Shown here one piece after another: positions 56,917-64,000 of a stretch of DNA of 64,000 nt. The DNA is from Massilia sp. 9I (lineage in GTDB: Bacteria > Pseudomonadota > Gammaproteobacteria > Burkholderiales > Burkholderiaceae_D). The notes under the pieces were generated by a model that saw nothing but the letters and a program-made list of their open reading frames with translations, made no database searches and was not told the DNA's origin. How positions within the stretch are numbered: the stretch's first letter is position 1; the number at the start of each line of letters is the position of its first letter. Where the stretch lies: contig NZ_LR733275.1 in NCBI RefSeq assembly GCF_902506415.1, positions 445,651 through 509,650 on the forward strand, written 5' to 3'. A program made the translations under genes and the position numbers.

Positions 56917-57285
56917 CTAGCCGAGCGAACGGATGCAGTAATCCGTCATGGCCGCTTGCACGCCGGGGTCTTCGCCGATGGCGCCGGCGACCTGCAGGCG
57001 CAGGCCGGGATGGGCGGTGCGGATGCCGTCGGCCAGCTGCGGCAGGTCGCGCAGCAGGTGCCCGCCCTGCCCCAGGAATACCGGCACGATGGTAATGTCA
57101 TCGACGCCCTCCTGCACCAGCGCGGCCACGGCCTCCGGCAGGCGCGGCTCCATCAGCTCCAGGAAGGCCAGCGTGACGCGTACCTCCGGCAGGCGCGCCT
57201 GCGATTGGTCGCGCAGGCGCTCGAAGGGCGCGGCCCAGCTCTGGGCGCGGGCGCCGTGCGCGAACAGGACGAGTGCGCGCTTCAT
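56917..57285 (-). CDS. CbiX/SirB family sirohydrochlorin chelatase-like protein
   Basis: 122 residues, the short single-domain form. LVLFAHGARAQSWAAPFERL (5-24) carries the first active-site His, and VPVFLGQGGHLLRDLP (about 70-85) the second. It inserts cobalt or iron into sirohydrochlorin; with cobA and cysI in the window an iron-siroheme role is likely. ATG at 57285 overlaps the lptG stop by 1 bp (TGATG), so it is translated from the lpt operon, an unexpected partner. Confidence 0.88.
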   Translation of the reverse strand: MKRALVLFAHGARAQSWAAPFERLRDQSQARLPEVRVTLAFLELMEPRLPEAVAALVQEGVDDITIVPVFLGQGGHLLRDLPQLADGIRTAHPGLRLQVAGAIGEDPGVQAAMTDYCIRSLG

Positions 57286-58469
57286 CAGTGCCGCTCCACC
57301 CAGCGCAGCGCGCCGATCGCCAGCAACAGGAACAGGAAACTCGGCGCGGCCGCGGTGAAGAAGGCCGGCAGCGCGGTCAGCACGCCCAGGCTCGAGAACA
57401 GCGCATTGAGCAGCAGGAAGGCCACGCCGATCATGATGCCGACAAAAATCTTCAGGCTGACGCCGCCGCTGCGGGTGTGCAGGTAGGCGAAGGGCAAGGC
57501 CAGCGCCATCAGCACCAGGATCGACAGCGGATCGATGATCTTCTTCCAGAAGGCCACCTTGAAGCGCTCGGTCTCCTGGCGGTTCTCGGCCAGGTGGCGG
57601 GTGTAGGCCGCCAGTTCGTTGGCCGACATGCGCTCGGGTTCCGAACGCGACACCGACAGGATCTTGGGCGTGATCTCCGAGGCCAGGTCGAGCGTGTCGA
57701 GCTTGCGCGTGGCCACCGCCGCGGTCTCCTGGCCGAAGCTGGCCGCGATCGACTGTCCCTGCGGCACCGGCGTGCCGGGCGCCGGCAGCGTGCGGCTGTT
57801 GCTGAACACGGTCTCGATCACGTCGTTCAGGCGCCAGGTATTGTTACCGCTGTAGCGGCCGCTCTTGGCGGTGATCAGGGCGCGCATGCGCATGTTGGCG
57901 TCGAACTCGTACAGGCGCACGTCGTCCAGCTGGCCGTCGGGACGGATCTGGCGCACGTTGAAGAAGCGGGTGCCGACAACCGGGCCCTTTACTCCTTCGC
58001 TGTGGACACTGTCCTTAGTCCACATACCCGAGCGGAAGTCGGCCGAGAGCGCCGAGCCCTTGGCCGCCAGGCGCACGCGTTCGGCCAGCGGGGCCGTGCG
58101 CGGCGTGATCAGCTCGCCGAACACGAAGGTGATCAGGACCAGCACGATGCCGATCTTGAACAGCATCCAGCCCGCCATGCGCGTCGACATCGACGAGGCG
58201 CGCATGATGGTGAATTCCGAACTCGAGGCGAACTGCGCCATCGTGTAGATCGTGCCGAGCAGAGCCGCGACCGGCATCACCTGGTAGATGTTCCCCGGGA
58301 CCAGCAGCAGCACGTACATGATCGCGTGCTGGAACTCGTAGCCGCCCCGCCCCACCGCCGGCAGTTCGCTGGTGAGGTCCATGAAGGAGATCAGGGCCAG
58401 GAAGGCGACCAGCACGAAGGCGGTCGCCTGCGCGATGTTGACCGCGAAATAGCGTTGCAGGATGCTCAT
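57285..58469 (-). CDS. lptG: LPS export ABC transporter permease LptG
   Basis: 394 residues. Inner-membrane permease that with LptF and LptB extracts LPS for transport to the outer membrane. Helices at about 10-35, 50-75, 95-120 and three near the C-terminus enclose a periplasmic beta-jellyroll (about 130-300). ATG 58469 overlaps the lptF gene (58466) by 4 bp, so the two are coupled. A longer frame to 58631 is inside lptF and not used. Confidence 0.94.
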   Translation of the reverse strand: MSILQRYFAVNIAQATAFVLVAFLALISFMDLTSELPAVGRGGYEFQHAIMYVLLLVPGNIYQVMPVAALLGTIYTMAQFASSSEFTIMRASSMSTRMAGWMLFKIGIVLVLITFVFGELITPRTAPLAERVRLAAKGSALSADFRSGMWTKDSVHSEGVKGPVVGTRFFNVRQIRPDGQLDDVRLYEFDANMRMRALITAKSGRYSGNNTWRLNDVIETVFSNSRTLPAPGTPVPQGQSIAASFGQETAAVATRKLDTLDLASEITPKILSVSRSEPERMSANELAAYTRHLAENRQETERFKVAFWKKIIDPLSILVLMALALPFAYLHTRSGGVSLKIFVGIMIGVAFLLLNALFSSLGVLTALPAFFTAAAPSFLFLLLAIGALRWVERH

Positions 58470-59623
58470 TCGGCCTCCGCTTTCACCAGCGGCGTCGCCG
58501 CTGCCAGTTGCGGCGCGCGGCGGCGCTTCCAGGCGCCCAGCAGCGCCAGCGGATGCCAGCGGTGATTGACGTTCAGGCGCCAGGCGAACAGGCCCGCCAC
58601 CGTCAGCGCCGCCGCCAGGTGCAGCGGCCACCAGGCCACGTCGAAATCGAGCTTGGCGCGCTTGACGCTGTTTTCCATCAGCTTGTTCAGGTTCAGGTAG
58701 GTAAAGAAGATCAGCAGCGCCAGGATCATGTTGGCCGAGCTGCCGGCGCGCGGGTTGACGAAGCCGAGCGGGATCGCCAGCAGCATCAGCACCAGGCAGA
58801 TGATCGGGGCCGAGATGCGGTCGAGCAGCTCGGCGCGGGTGTACTGGTTTTCCACCTGCAGCAGCACCGCGGTCGGCAGCGCGTTGCTGGGCGTGTCGGT
58901 GCCGAGCACCGGCGCGCGGGTAGCGACGCGCATCTTGTAGCGCTCGAATTCCATCGACTGGAAGTCGGCCTGGCCTGGTTTACCCTGGTAGCGCCGGCCA
59001 TTACTCAGCACCAGGTACTGGCCGCCCTTGGCATCGGTCTCGATCACGCCTTCCTTGGCGACCACGATCGAGGTGCCGTTCTTGTCCTGCGAATTGACGA
59101 ACACGTTCTGCACCACGGTGGCGTCGCCGCTCGAGCGTTCGACAAAGAACACGCGGTCGGCCGAGGACGATTCGCGGAACTGGCCGGGCGCGACGCGCTT
59201 GAGGTCTTCGCGGCTCTCGAAGCGCTGGACGAACTCGAGGCGCTTGGCCTGGGCCCAGGGCGTGACCACCAGCGACAGCACCCCGACCACCACCGCGATC
59301 GGCAGGCCGAAAGTGAGGACCGGGAGAATCCAGCGCCGCAGCGACATGCCGGAGGCGAACCACACCACCATCTCGGAATCGCGGTAGCTGCGGGTGACCG
59401 CGGCCAGCACCGAAATAAAGGTGGTGAGGGTAAGAATGGTCGGAAGGTTATCCAGGACCGCGAACGCGATCAGGGCCAGCACGTCGGCCGAATCGACCTT
59501 GCCGCCGGCGGCCTTGCCGAGGACCCGGATCAGGGTCCAGGTGACCAGGATCGTGAACAGCACCGTAAAGGTGGCGCCGGCGGAGCTGACCAGTTCACGT
59601 TGCAGGGCGCGTCGAAAGATCAT
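58466..59623 (-). CDS. lptF: LPS export ABC transporter permease LptF
   Basis: 385 residues. It begins MIFRRALQRELVSSAGATF, which is the standard LptF start, followed by six helices split around a periplasmic domain. Partner of LptG and LptB2, linking to LptC. It is divergent from pepA with a spacer of 79 bp; that spacing and gene order are common in Beta- and Gammaproteobacteria. Confidence 0.95.
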   Translation of the reverse strand: MIFRRALQRELVSSAGATFTVLFTILVTWTLIRVLGKAAGGKVDSADVLALIAFAVLDNLPTILTLTTFISVLAAVTRSYRDSEMVVWFASGMSLRRWILPVLTFGLPIAVVVGVLSLVVTPWAQAKRLEFVQRFESREDLKRVAPGQFRESSSADRVFFVERSSGDATVVQNVFVNSQDKNGTSIVVAKEGVIETDAKGGQYLVLSNGRRYQGKPGQADFQSMEFERYKMRVATRAPVLGTDTPSNALPTAVLLQVENQYTRAELLDRISAPIICLVLMLLAIPLGFVNPRAGSSANMILALLIFFTYLNLNKLMENSVKRAKLDFDVAWWPLHLAAALTVAGLFAWRLNVNHRWHPLALLGAWKRRRAPQLAAATPLVKAEAE

Positions 59624-59702
59624 TCAATAAGTAGCTATAATTGCAGGTTAGGCAGTGCGCCGCGTCAGTGCCGCAAAAATCACGAAACGGAGAACCAAAA
59701 AA

Positions 59703-61205
59703 ATGGACTTTAGCATAAAAGCATTCGACACCAAGAACACCCTGGCCGCCGCGAAAACCGGCGTACTGGCAGTGGCCGTGTTCGAGAACAAAAAGCTGTC
59801 GCAGGCTGCCAGGGCGCTCGACGCCAGCGGCGAGCTCACCGCCGCGCTCAAGTCCGGTGACATCAGCGGCAAGGCCGGTTCGACCCTGCTGCTGCGCGGC
59901 GTGAACGGCGTCGCCGCCGCACGCGTGCTGCTGGTGGGCATGGGCAGCGACGAAACCATTACCGAGAAAAGCTACGGCAGCGCCCTCGGCGCAGCCCTGA
60001 AAGTCTTCGGCACCCTGGGCAGCCAGGATGCCATTATCGCATTCCCGCTGGTGGATGTGAAAGACCGCGACGTCAACTGGGCAGTGCGCAGCATTGTGAT
60101 CGCCGCCAATGAGACCGAGCACCGTACTGATACACAGAAGAGCAAGAAAGACCCGGCGCCTGCCGGCGTGCGCAAGATCGTCATCGCCGCCGACGCCGCG
60201 AATGCCGCCACCGCCCTCAAGGGCACGCTGGCGCAGGCCGTCGCGATCTCGAACGGCATGCAGCTGACCAAGGAACTGGGCAACCTGTCGCCGAACGTCT
60301 GCACCCCGACCTACCTGGCCAACACCGCGCGCCAGCTGGCCGACGAGTACGGCTTCGACATCGAAGTGCTGGAGCGCAAGCAGCTGGAAGCCCTGAAGAT
60401 GGGCAGCTTCCTGTCGGTGGCCAAGGGCAGCGACGAAGCGCCGAAGTTCATCGTGCTCAAGCACATGGGCGGCAACAAGAAGGATGCGCCGGTGGTCCTG
60501 GTCGGCAAGGGCATCACCTTCGATACCGGCGGCATCTCGATCAAGCCGGGTCCCGGCATGGACGAGATGAAGTACGACATGTGCGGCGCCGGCTCGGTGC
60601 TGGGCACCTTCCGCGCCATCGGCGAGATGGGCCTGAAGCTGAACGTGATCGGCATCGTGGCCGCCTGCGAGAACATGCCGTCGGGCCGCGCCTCGAAGCC
60701 GGGCGACATCGTGACCTCGATGAACGGCCTCACCATCGAGATCCTGAACACCGACGCCGAAGGCCGCCTGATCCTGTGCGACGCCCTCACCTACGCCGAG
60801 CGCTTCAAGCCCGCCGCCGTGGTCGACATCGCGACGCTCACCGGCGCCTGCATCGTGGCCCTGGGCCACCACACCAGCGGCCTGTTCACCCGCCACGACG
60901 ACGCGCACGACGCGCTGGCGCAGGAACTGCTGGACGCCGGCAAGCAGGCCGGCGACGTGGCATGGCGCTTCCCGCTTGGCGAAAACTACAACGAGCAGCT
61001 GAAGTCGAACTTTGCCGACCTGGCCAACATCGGCACCCCCGGCGCAGCCTCGATTACCGCGGCCTGCTTCCTGGAGAACTTCACCCGCCAGTACACCTGG
61101 GCCCACCTGGACATCGCCGGCACCGCCTGGAAATCGGGCGCGGCCAAGGGCGCGACCGGCCGTCCGGTGCCGCTGCTGACCACCTTCCTGCTGAACCGCG
61201 TGTAA
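59703..61205 (+). CDS. pepA: Leucyl aminopeptidase
   Basis: 500 residues from ATG 59703; GGAG lies 11 bases upstream. A hexameric di-zinc enzyme that removes N-terminal residues from peptides; in E. coli it also binds DNA in Xer recombination and carAB control. The signature [17 protein letters not shown] (about 350-366) and metal-site [15 protein letters not shown] (about 270-284) are complete. TATAAT at 59636-59641 is a possible -10. A palindrome pair and a strong terminator follow. Confidence 0.96.
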   Translation: MDFSIKAFDTKNTLAAAKTGVLAVAVFENKKLSQAARALDASGELTAALKSGDISGKAGSTLLLRGVNGVAAARVLLVGMGSDETITEKSYGSALGAALKVFGTLGSQDAIIAFPLVDVKDRDVNWAVRSIVIAANETEHRTDTQKSKKDPAPAGVRKIVIAADAANAATALKGTLAQAVAISNGMQLTKELGNLSPNVCTPTYLANTARQLADEYGFDIEVLERKQLEALKMGSFLSVAKGSDEAPKFIVLKHMGGNKKDAPVVLVGKGITFDTGGISIKPGPGMDEMKYDMCGAGSVLGTFRAIGEMGLKLNVIGIVAACENMPSGRASKPGDIVTSMNGLTIEILNTDAEGRLILCDALTYAERFKPAAVVDIATLTGACIVALGHHTSGLFTRHDDAHDALAQELLDAGKQAGDVAWRFPLGENYNEQLKSNFADLANIGTPGAASITAACFLENFTRQYTWAHLDIAGTAWKSGAAKGATGRPVPLLTTFLLNRV

Positions 61206-61224
61206 TCTCGCAAAGGCGCCCGGA

Positions 61225-61269
61225 TGAAATATTCTTTCATTTCGGGCCCTGTGGTGAAATATTATTTCA
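61225..61269. repeat. Two TGAAATA-type palindromes 30 bp apart after pepA
   Basis: TGAAATATTATTTCA (61255-61269) is a perfect 15-bp palindrome. TGAAATATTCTTTCA (61225-61239) is the same with one mismatch. Their centres are 30 bp apart, about three helical turns. They also form a larger inverted repeat (GATGAAATA ... TATTTCATC, 61223-61271). They lie after the pepA stop and before the terminator. Paired sites at this spacing usually mean operator binding by a dimeric regulator, but there is no start nearby. Confidence 0.6.
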
Positions 61270-61273
61270 TCAA

Positions 61274-61304
61274 CAAAAAAGCCCCTTGACGGGGCTTTTT
61301 TTTG
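61274..61304. terminator. Bidirectional intrinsic terminator
   Basis: A-run, GCCCC, TTGAC, GGGGC and then eight T. It works for pepA on the plus strand and for the lipoprotein gene on the minus strand, whose stop lies at 61306. Confidence 0.92.
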
Positions 61305-61305
61305 T

Positions 61306-61752
61306 TCAGAACACCGGACTTGGCACCCTCTGCGTCGCGGCCAGGTCTTCGCGCGACAGGATCGGTTCCATCAGCACCGTCAGGTTGGCCGGATAGGAAA
61401 AACCCGCGCCCGTATAGCGGTCGACCAGGTGGCCGACACCGGCGCTGATCACCACGTTGCCCATCAGGTTCGCCATGTCGGCGCGCGAGCCTACGCTCTC
61501 CTGGGCCATGCCGGCGCCGTCCTTCTTGCAGCTGACATTCAACGGCTTGGTGCTGCGCGTGACGGTCACCCGTCCCGGCGCGACCACGAACCAGCGGCCC
61601 ATGTCGTTGCTCAGGATGCAGCCGACGCCGCCCACTTCGCGGTAATCGAGCACCGCGTGCAGTTCGAGCTGCTGCTGGGGAGAATCGGAGACGGTGGCGC
61701 AGCCGCCCAGGAGCAAGGGCGCGGCCAGCAGTAAACAGGAAAAATGCTTCAT
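61306..61752 (-). CDS. Putative lipoprotein
   Basis: 148 residues from ATG 61752. MKHFSCLLLAAPLLLGGCATVS gives a signal with a lipobox (LGGC, Cys18), so it is lipidated. The rest has beta segments (LHAVLDYREVGGVGCILSND, RWFVVAPGRVTVTRS) and a Gly-rich hydrophobic helix (ANLMGNVVISAGVGHLVDRYTG) that may enter the membrane. Position +2 Ala suggests the outer membrane. I do not recognise the family beyond that. It is the last gene of a small minus-strand set. Confidence 0.8.
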   Translation of the reverse strand: MKHFSCLLLAAPLLLGGCATVSDSPQQQLELHAVLDYREVGGVGCILSNDMGRWFVVAPGRVTVTRSTKPLNVSCKKDGAGMAQESVGSRADMANLMGNVVISAGVGHLVDRYTGAGFSYPANLTVLMEPILSREDLAATQRVPSPVF

Positions 61753-61795
61753 GCTGCCATTAACGGCAGCGCCCAGCGATTGCTGAAGGGTAGAT

Positions 61796-61996
61796 TTATT
61801 CAGGGAGCGCCGCGAAGCGCGGCACGGCGGCGCCGCCGATCTCGACGGTCTCGAAGAACGCGGCGCGCGGACGGACCCAGATGGCCCCATCCCCGCCACG
61901 GTACACCATCACGGGCGTGTGGTCTGCTTCCATGACGGCTTCGCAGACCAGCTCGTAGATACCGCCCTTGTAGTGGCGGTAGCGCTGTGTGGACAT
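61796..61996 (-). CDS. DUF1653 family small protein
   Basis: 66 residues. YRHYKGGIYELVCEAVMEAD and VMVYRGGDGAIWVRPRAAFFE are the DUF1653 pattern, a small beta-barrel-like fold. Function unknown. It overlaps the upstream gene by 1-3 bp (ATGA-type junction at 61994-61998), so it is coupled to it. Confidence 0.85.
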   Translation of the reverse strand: MSTQRYRHYKGGIYELVCEAVMEADHTPVMVYRGGDGAIWVRPRAAFFETVEIGGAAVPRFAALPE

Positions 61997-62376
61997 CAGG
62001 CCTTGGTGTCGGCCAGGTCCTTCTGCTTCTTCTTGAGGCCCTGGATGACTTTCAGCACGCCCTCGATGCCGGCGGCTTCGTCCAGTTCGCTGAACGCGTC
62101 CAGCACTTCGTTGAGCACGCGGTTGCGCATGGCTGCTTCGTCCTGCGTGATGGCAGGCTTCTGCTCTTCCTTGGCGAACTTCGATGGCGCCTCGGCGGCG
62201 GCCTTGGCGCCGTGCGTCAGGGCGGCCTGCCAGATCACCCAGCGGCGCTGGGTTTCATAGACGAGGTATTCCTCGGGCTTGTCTTCGCGGCGGCGGGTGA
62301 TGTGGCCTTCGCGTGCGGCCCAAGCTTCGAATGCAGTGCGCATTTCAGTCCTTTGTAAATCGGCGTTCGGGTTCAT
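61996..62376 (-). CDS. Small helical protein of unknown function
   Basis: 126 residues, charged and helical. YLVYETQRRWVIWQAALTHGA (about 37-57) resembles the small phage- and plasmid-borne 'WxxWQAA' proteins seen in Gram-negative bacteria, but I do not recognise a domain. The C-terminal end (LKVIQGLKKKQKDLADTK) is Lys-rich. Cytoplasmic. ATG 62376 is used; an internal ATG at 62343 is possible. First gene of the set with DUF1653 and the lipoprotein. Confidence 0.7.
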   Translation of the reverse strand: MNPNADLQRTEMRTAFEAWAAREGHITRRREDKPEEYLVYETQRRWVIWQAALTHGAKAAAEAPSKFAKEEQKPAITQDEAAMRNRVLNEVLDAFSELDEAAGIEGVLKVIQGLKKKQKDLADTKA

Positions 62377-62783
62377 TTGCTATCGAAAAAACAAGATTTC
62401 GAATAGTACCACTTTGCACCATGCCAATATGTCCGCACACGCGTGTCGAACACATGACAACCGAACCTGTTTCTCAGTCTGCAAATAGTACAAGGTTAGT
62501 TGCACTAGCGCAATACTATATTCATCCTCAGAAACAGTGTTAAATGCTTCAGCGCTAGTTTAATGCTTTTACGAACGCTTTTACAGCCCGTTCTGCATAA
62601 AAGTGCAAGCTTGTTTGGTATTCTATTAAGTTATTCTAGCATAGCCACTTGCACAGCACGCAACGTTATAGGCGGTTTAACAACAATTGCTGCAAATCCG
62701 GAATACATACAAGTGTCACATCGATGCAAATTATTCAGGCGGCATAGTTTGCATGCAGATCGGGGAATATTTCCCGATTTTCC
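62377..62783. other. AT-rich intergenic stretch, no gene seen
   Basis: About 400 bp with a base composition near 40 percent GC, far below its neighbours. It contains tandem GCTTTTAC boxes near 62564-62590, three TGCAAAT strings and a near-palindrome ATCGGGGAATATTTCCCGAT (62759-62778) beside the stop of the PilZ-like gene. The open frames here (for example 62563-62787) have no domain or ribosome site. It is likely the promoter region of the minus-strand set below, or a remnant of foreign DNA. Confidence 0.5.
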
Positions 62784-63161
62784 CTAGTTGCGGGAAGCCT
62801 GGTCCGTTTGTCCCTGCCCTGGCAGCGCATGCGCGTCGGGGATGCGCGCGTCGTCCGCAACGATGCCATAGGGGCGCGAGAGCTGCACGATGTGCTCGAC
62901 GGTATGAGGATCGACCGTCACGAATTTGGCGGTGTAGCGAAAACCCGAATCGTCATGGATCGGCGGCGCCATCAGGTGGACCGCCGCGAAATGCAGCCGC
63001 GGTTTGCCTGGCAGGCTGAAACGCAGACTCAAGGTATCGGGTGAATGGAAGGGCAGCCTGCTTGGGCTGACGAAGTTGACGCCAGCAAGGGTGATGTCCA
63101 ATAACTGAACGGACTGCGAATCGGACGCGCGAGGGCTGGCAATTGACGCGACCTCGTCCAT
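62784..63161 (-). CDS. PilZ-like domain protein
   Basis: About 125 residues if started at ATG 63161; the frame is open to 63272, but promoter-like sequence lies there. VQLLDITLAGVNFVSPSRLPF (about 17-37) resembles the DxSxxG strand of PilZ domains, and LSLRFSLPGKPRLHFAAVHL follows as a beta pair. The RxxxR part of the c-di-GMP site is not obvious, so binding is doubtful. It may be a degenerate relative. Cytoplasmic. It is divergent from exonuclease III. Confidence 0.55.
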   Translation of the reverse strand: MDEVASIASPRASDSQSVQLLDITLAGVNFVSPSRLPFHSPDTLSLRFSLPGKPRLHFAAVHLMAPPIHDDSGFRYTAKFVTVDPHTVEHIVQLSRPYGIVADDARIPDAHALPGQGQTDQASRN

Positions 63162-63242
63162 TAAACGCTTATTTTTTTCCAAGATACCTATCCAACGCAG
63201 AGTCAAACCACACGAGTGCCCTTGCATCTGCAGGGCGCAGTG

Positions 63243-63269
63243 ATCATACGAGCATGATCGGAAAGTCAA
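63243..63269 (-). promoter_or_regulatory. Possible promoter of the PilZ-like gene
   Basis: On the minus strand TTGACT (63264-63269) and TATGAT (63243-63248) are good -35 and -10 boxes, but the spacer is only 15 bp. They lie inside the open frame upstream of ATG 63161, which argues for that later start. Confidence 0.35.
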
Positions 63270-63383
63270 CATAAGAGGTTCGCCATAGGTAGCGTAGGAG
63301 CAGTCCGACGATTAATCCGCGTTTAGTCTGAAATGGGACAGAGGCGGTATACTTGCCGGCCAAGAAACTCACCCGGTTCACCC

Positions 63384-64000
63384 ATGAAAATCGCCACCTG
63401 GAACGTCAACTCGCTGAAAGTCCGCCTGCCGCACCTGCTCACGTGGCTAGAGGCCAACCCGGTGGACGTCCTGTGCATCCAGGAGACCAAGCTCACCGAC
63501 GATAAATTTCCGCTGGCAGAGCTGAATGCCGTCGGTTACCAGGTCGCCTTTACCGGCCAGAAAACCTATAACGGGGTGGCGATCCTGTCGAAGCATCCGA
63601 TCGAGGACGTCCAGAAAGGCAACCCGCACTTCGAGGACGAGCAGCAGCGCCTGATCGCCGCGACCATCAAGGGCATGCGCATCATGTGCGCCTACGTGGT
63701 GAACGGACAGGAAATCGGCAGCGACAAGTTCGCCTACAAGATGGCCTGGCTGGACGGCCTGCGCACCTGGGTGGCCGAGGAAATGCGCGCGCATCCGCAA
63801 TTGGCGGTGCTGGGCGACTACAACATCGCGCCGGAGGCGCGCGACGTACACGACCCGGCCGAGTGGGAAAACCACATCCACTTCACCCCGCCCGAGCGCG
63901 CGGCGCTGCAGCAGCTGATGGACCTCGGCCTGATTGATGCCTTCCGCCTGTTCGAACAGCCGGAAAAGCAGTACAGCTGGTGGGACTACCGCCAGATGGC
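63384..64000 (+). CDS. xthA: Exodeoxyribonuclease III, cut by the window edge
   Basis: The first 205 residues of a family protein of about 255-270. It is an AP endonuclease and 3'-5' exonuclease for base-excision repair. KIATWNVNSLKVRLPHLLTWL is the start, CIQETKL (about 31-37) carries the catalytic Glu, and VLGDYNIAPEARDVHDP (about 143-159) holds the Asp-Asn pair. The final catalytic His lies beyond the window. TATACT at 63348-63353 is a likely -10. Confidence 0.95.
   Translation, partial: MKIATWNVNSLKVRLPHLLTWLEANPVDVLCIQETKLTDDKFPLAELNAVGYQVAFTGQKTYNGVAILSKHPIEDVQKGNPHFEDEQQRLIAATIKGMRIMCAYVVNGQEIGSDKFAYKMAWLDGLRTWVAEEMRAHPQLAVLGDYNIAPEARDVHDPAEWENHIHFTPPERAALQQLMDLGLIDAFRLFEQPEKQYSWWDYRQM

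Noticed and set aside
62640..62700. Integron attC-like site (GTTATAGG ... GTTTAAC) in the AT-rich stretch
   Set aside because: The left core does not fit GTTRRRY and no inverted arms or integrase are seen.

Overview
The window is chromosomal DNA of a GC-rich betaproteobacterium, most likely of the Massilia/Telluria group (Oxalobacteraceae, Burkholderiales). That placement is an inference from gene content: a Burkholderiales-style sulfate assimilation cluster with a DUF934 gene and a CysB regulator, a trimeric betaproteobacterial porin, a YajQ protein, an lptF-lptG/pepA divergon, and many PAS/GGDEF/EAL and histidine kinase genes. I see no rRNA, tRNA, CRISPR array, insertion sequence or prophage. 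Both edges cut genes: an unknown gene on the left and exonuclease III on the right.

Layout. 0-12.5 kb holds mixed housekeeping and accessory genes: a 776-residue Ala/Glu/Arg coiled-coil protein, the SrkA kinase, a secreted esterase, a YecA/SEC-C protein, an HPP-CBS membrane protein, a metallo-hydrolase/VOC pair, an Excalibur protein, a hybrid histidine kinase and oligoribonuclease. 12.5-20 kb holds a tightly packed run, Ste24-like protease, phhB and rsgA, followed by argF, a VOC gene and argG, then a GIY-YIG nuclease sitting in palindromic repeats, an SDR and murB. 20-30.5 kb holds yajQ, a nitronate-monooxygenase-like flavoprotein with a Cys-rich tail, a PAS-GGDEF-EAL protein, a DHH phosphoesterase, a LytS/LytTR two-component pair, a NarX-type kinase and a porin.

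31.8-38.2 kb is a complete carotenoid cluster, crtE-crtX-crtY-crtI-crtB, with crtZ convergent and overlapping crtB. Together these should take FPP through GGPP, phytoene, lycopene, beta-carotene and zeaxanthin to zeaxanthin glucosides. 38.3-45 kb carries DUF2141, an AGCS amino-acid symporter, NhaA, DUF2199, a thioredoxin-like protein, a Spy-like protein and a methyltransferase. 45-52 kb is the sulfate assimilation locus: cysB diverges from cysI-DUF934-cysH-cysD-cysN-cobA. The ATP sulfurylase makes APS, an iron-sulfur APS reductase makes sulfite, a siroheme sulfite reductase makes sulfide, and CobA supplies the siroheme precursor. A CbiX/SirB-like chelatase gene further on (56.9 kb) may serve the same cofactor route.

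52-56.7 kb holds two large tandem paralogues ending in DUF4214 domains, with a duplicated upstream region carrying a GGAA-N6-TTCC palindrome. 57-64 kb has lptG-lptF, pepA, a lipoprotein/DUF1653/unknown gene set preceded by an AT-rich stretch, a PilZ-like protein and the start of exonuclease III.

The most interesting non-textbook signals are a family of paired inverted palindromes with one pair directly in front of the GIY-YIG gene, the DUF4214 paralogue pair with its shared operator-like motif, two TGAAATA-type palindromes exactly 30 bp apart behind pepA, and three convergent gene pairs whose stop codons are read from one shared CTAG.
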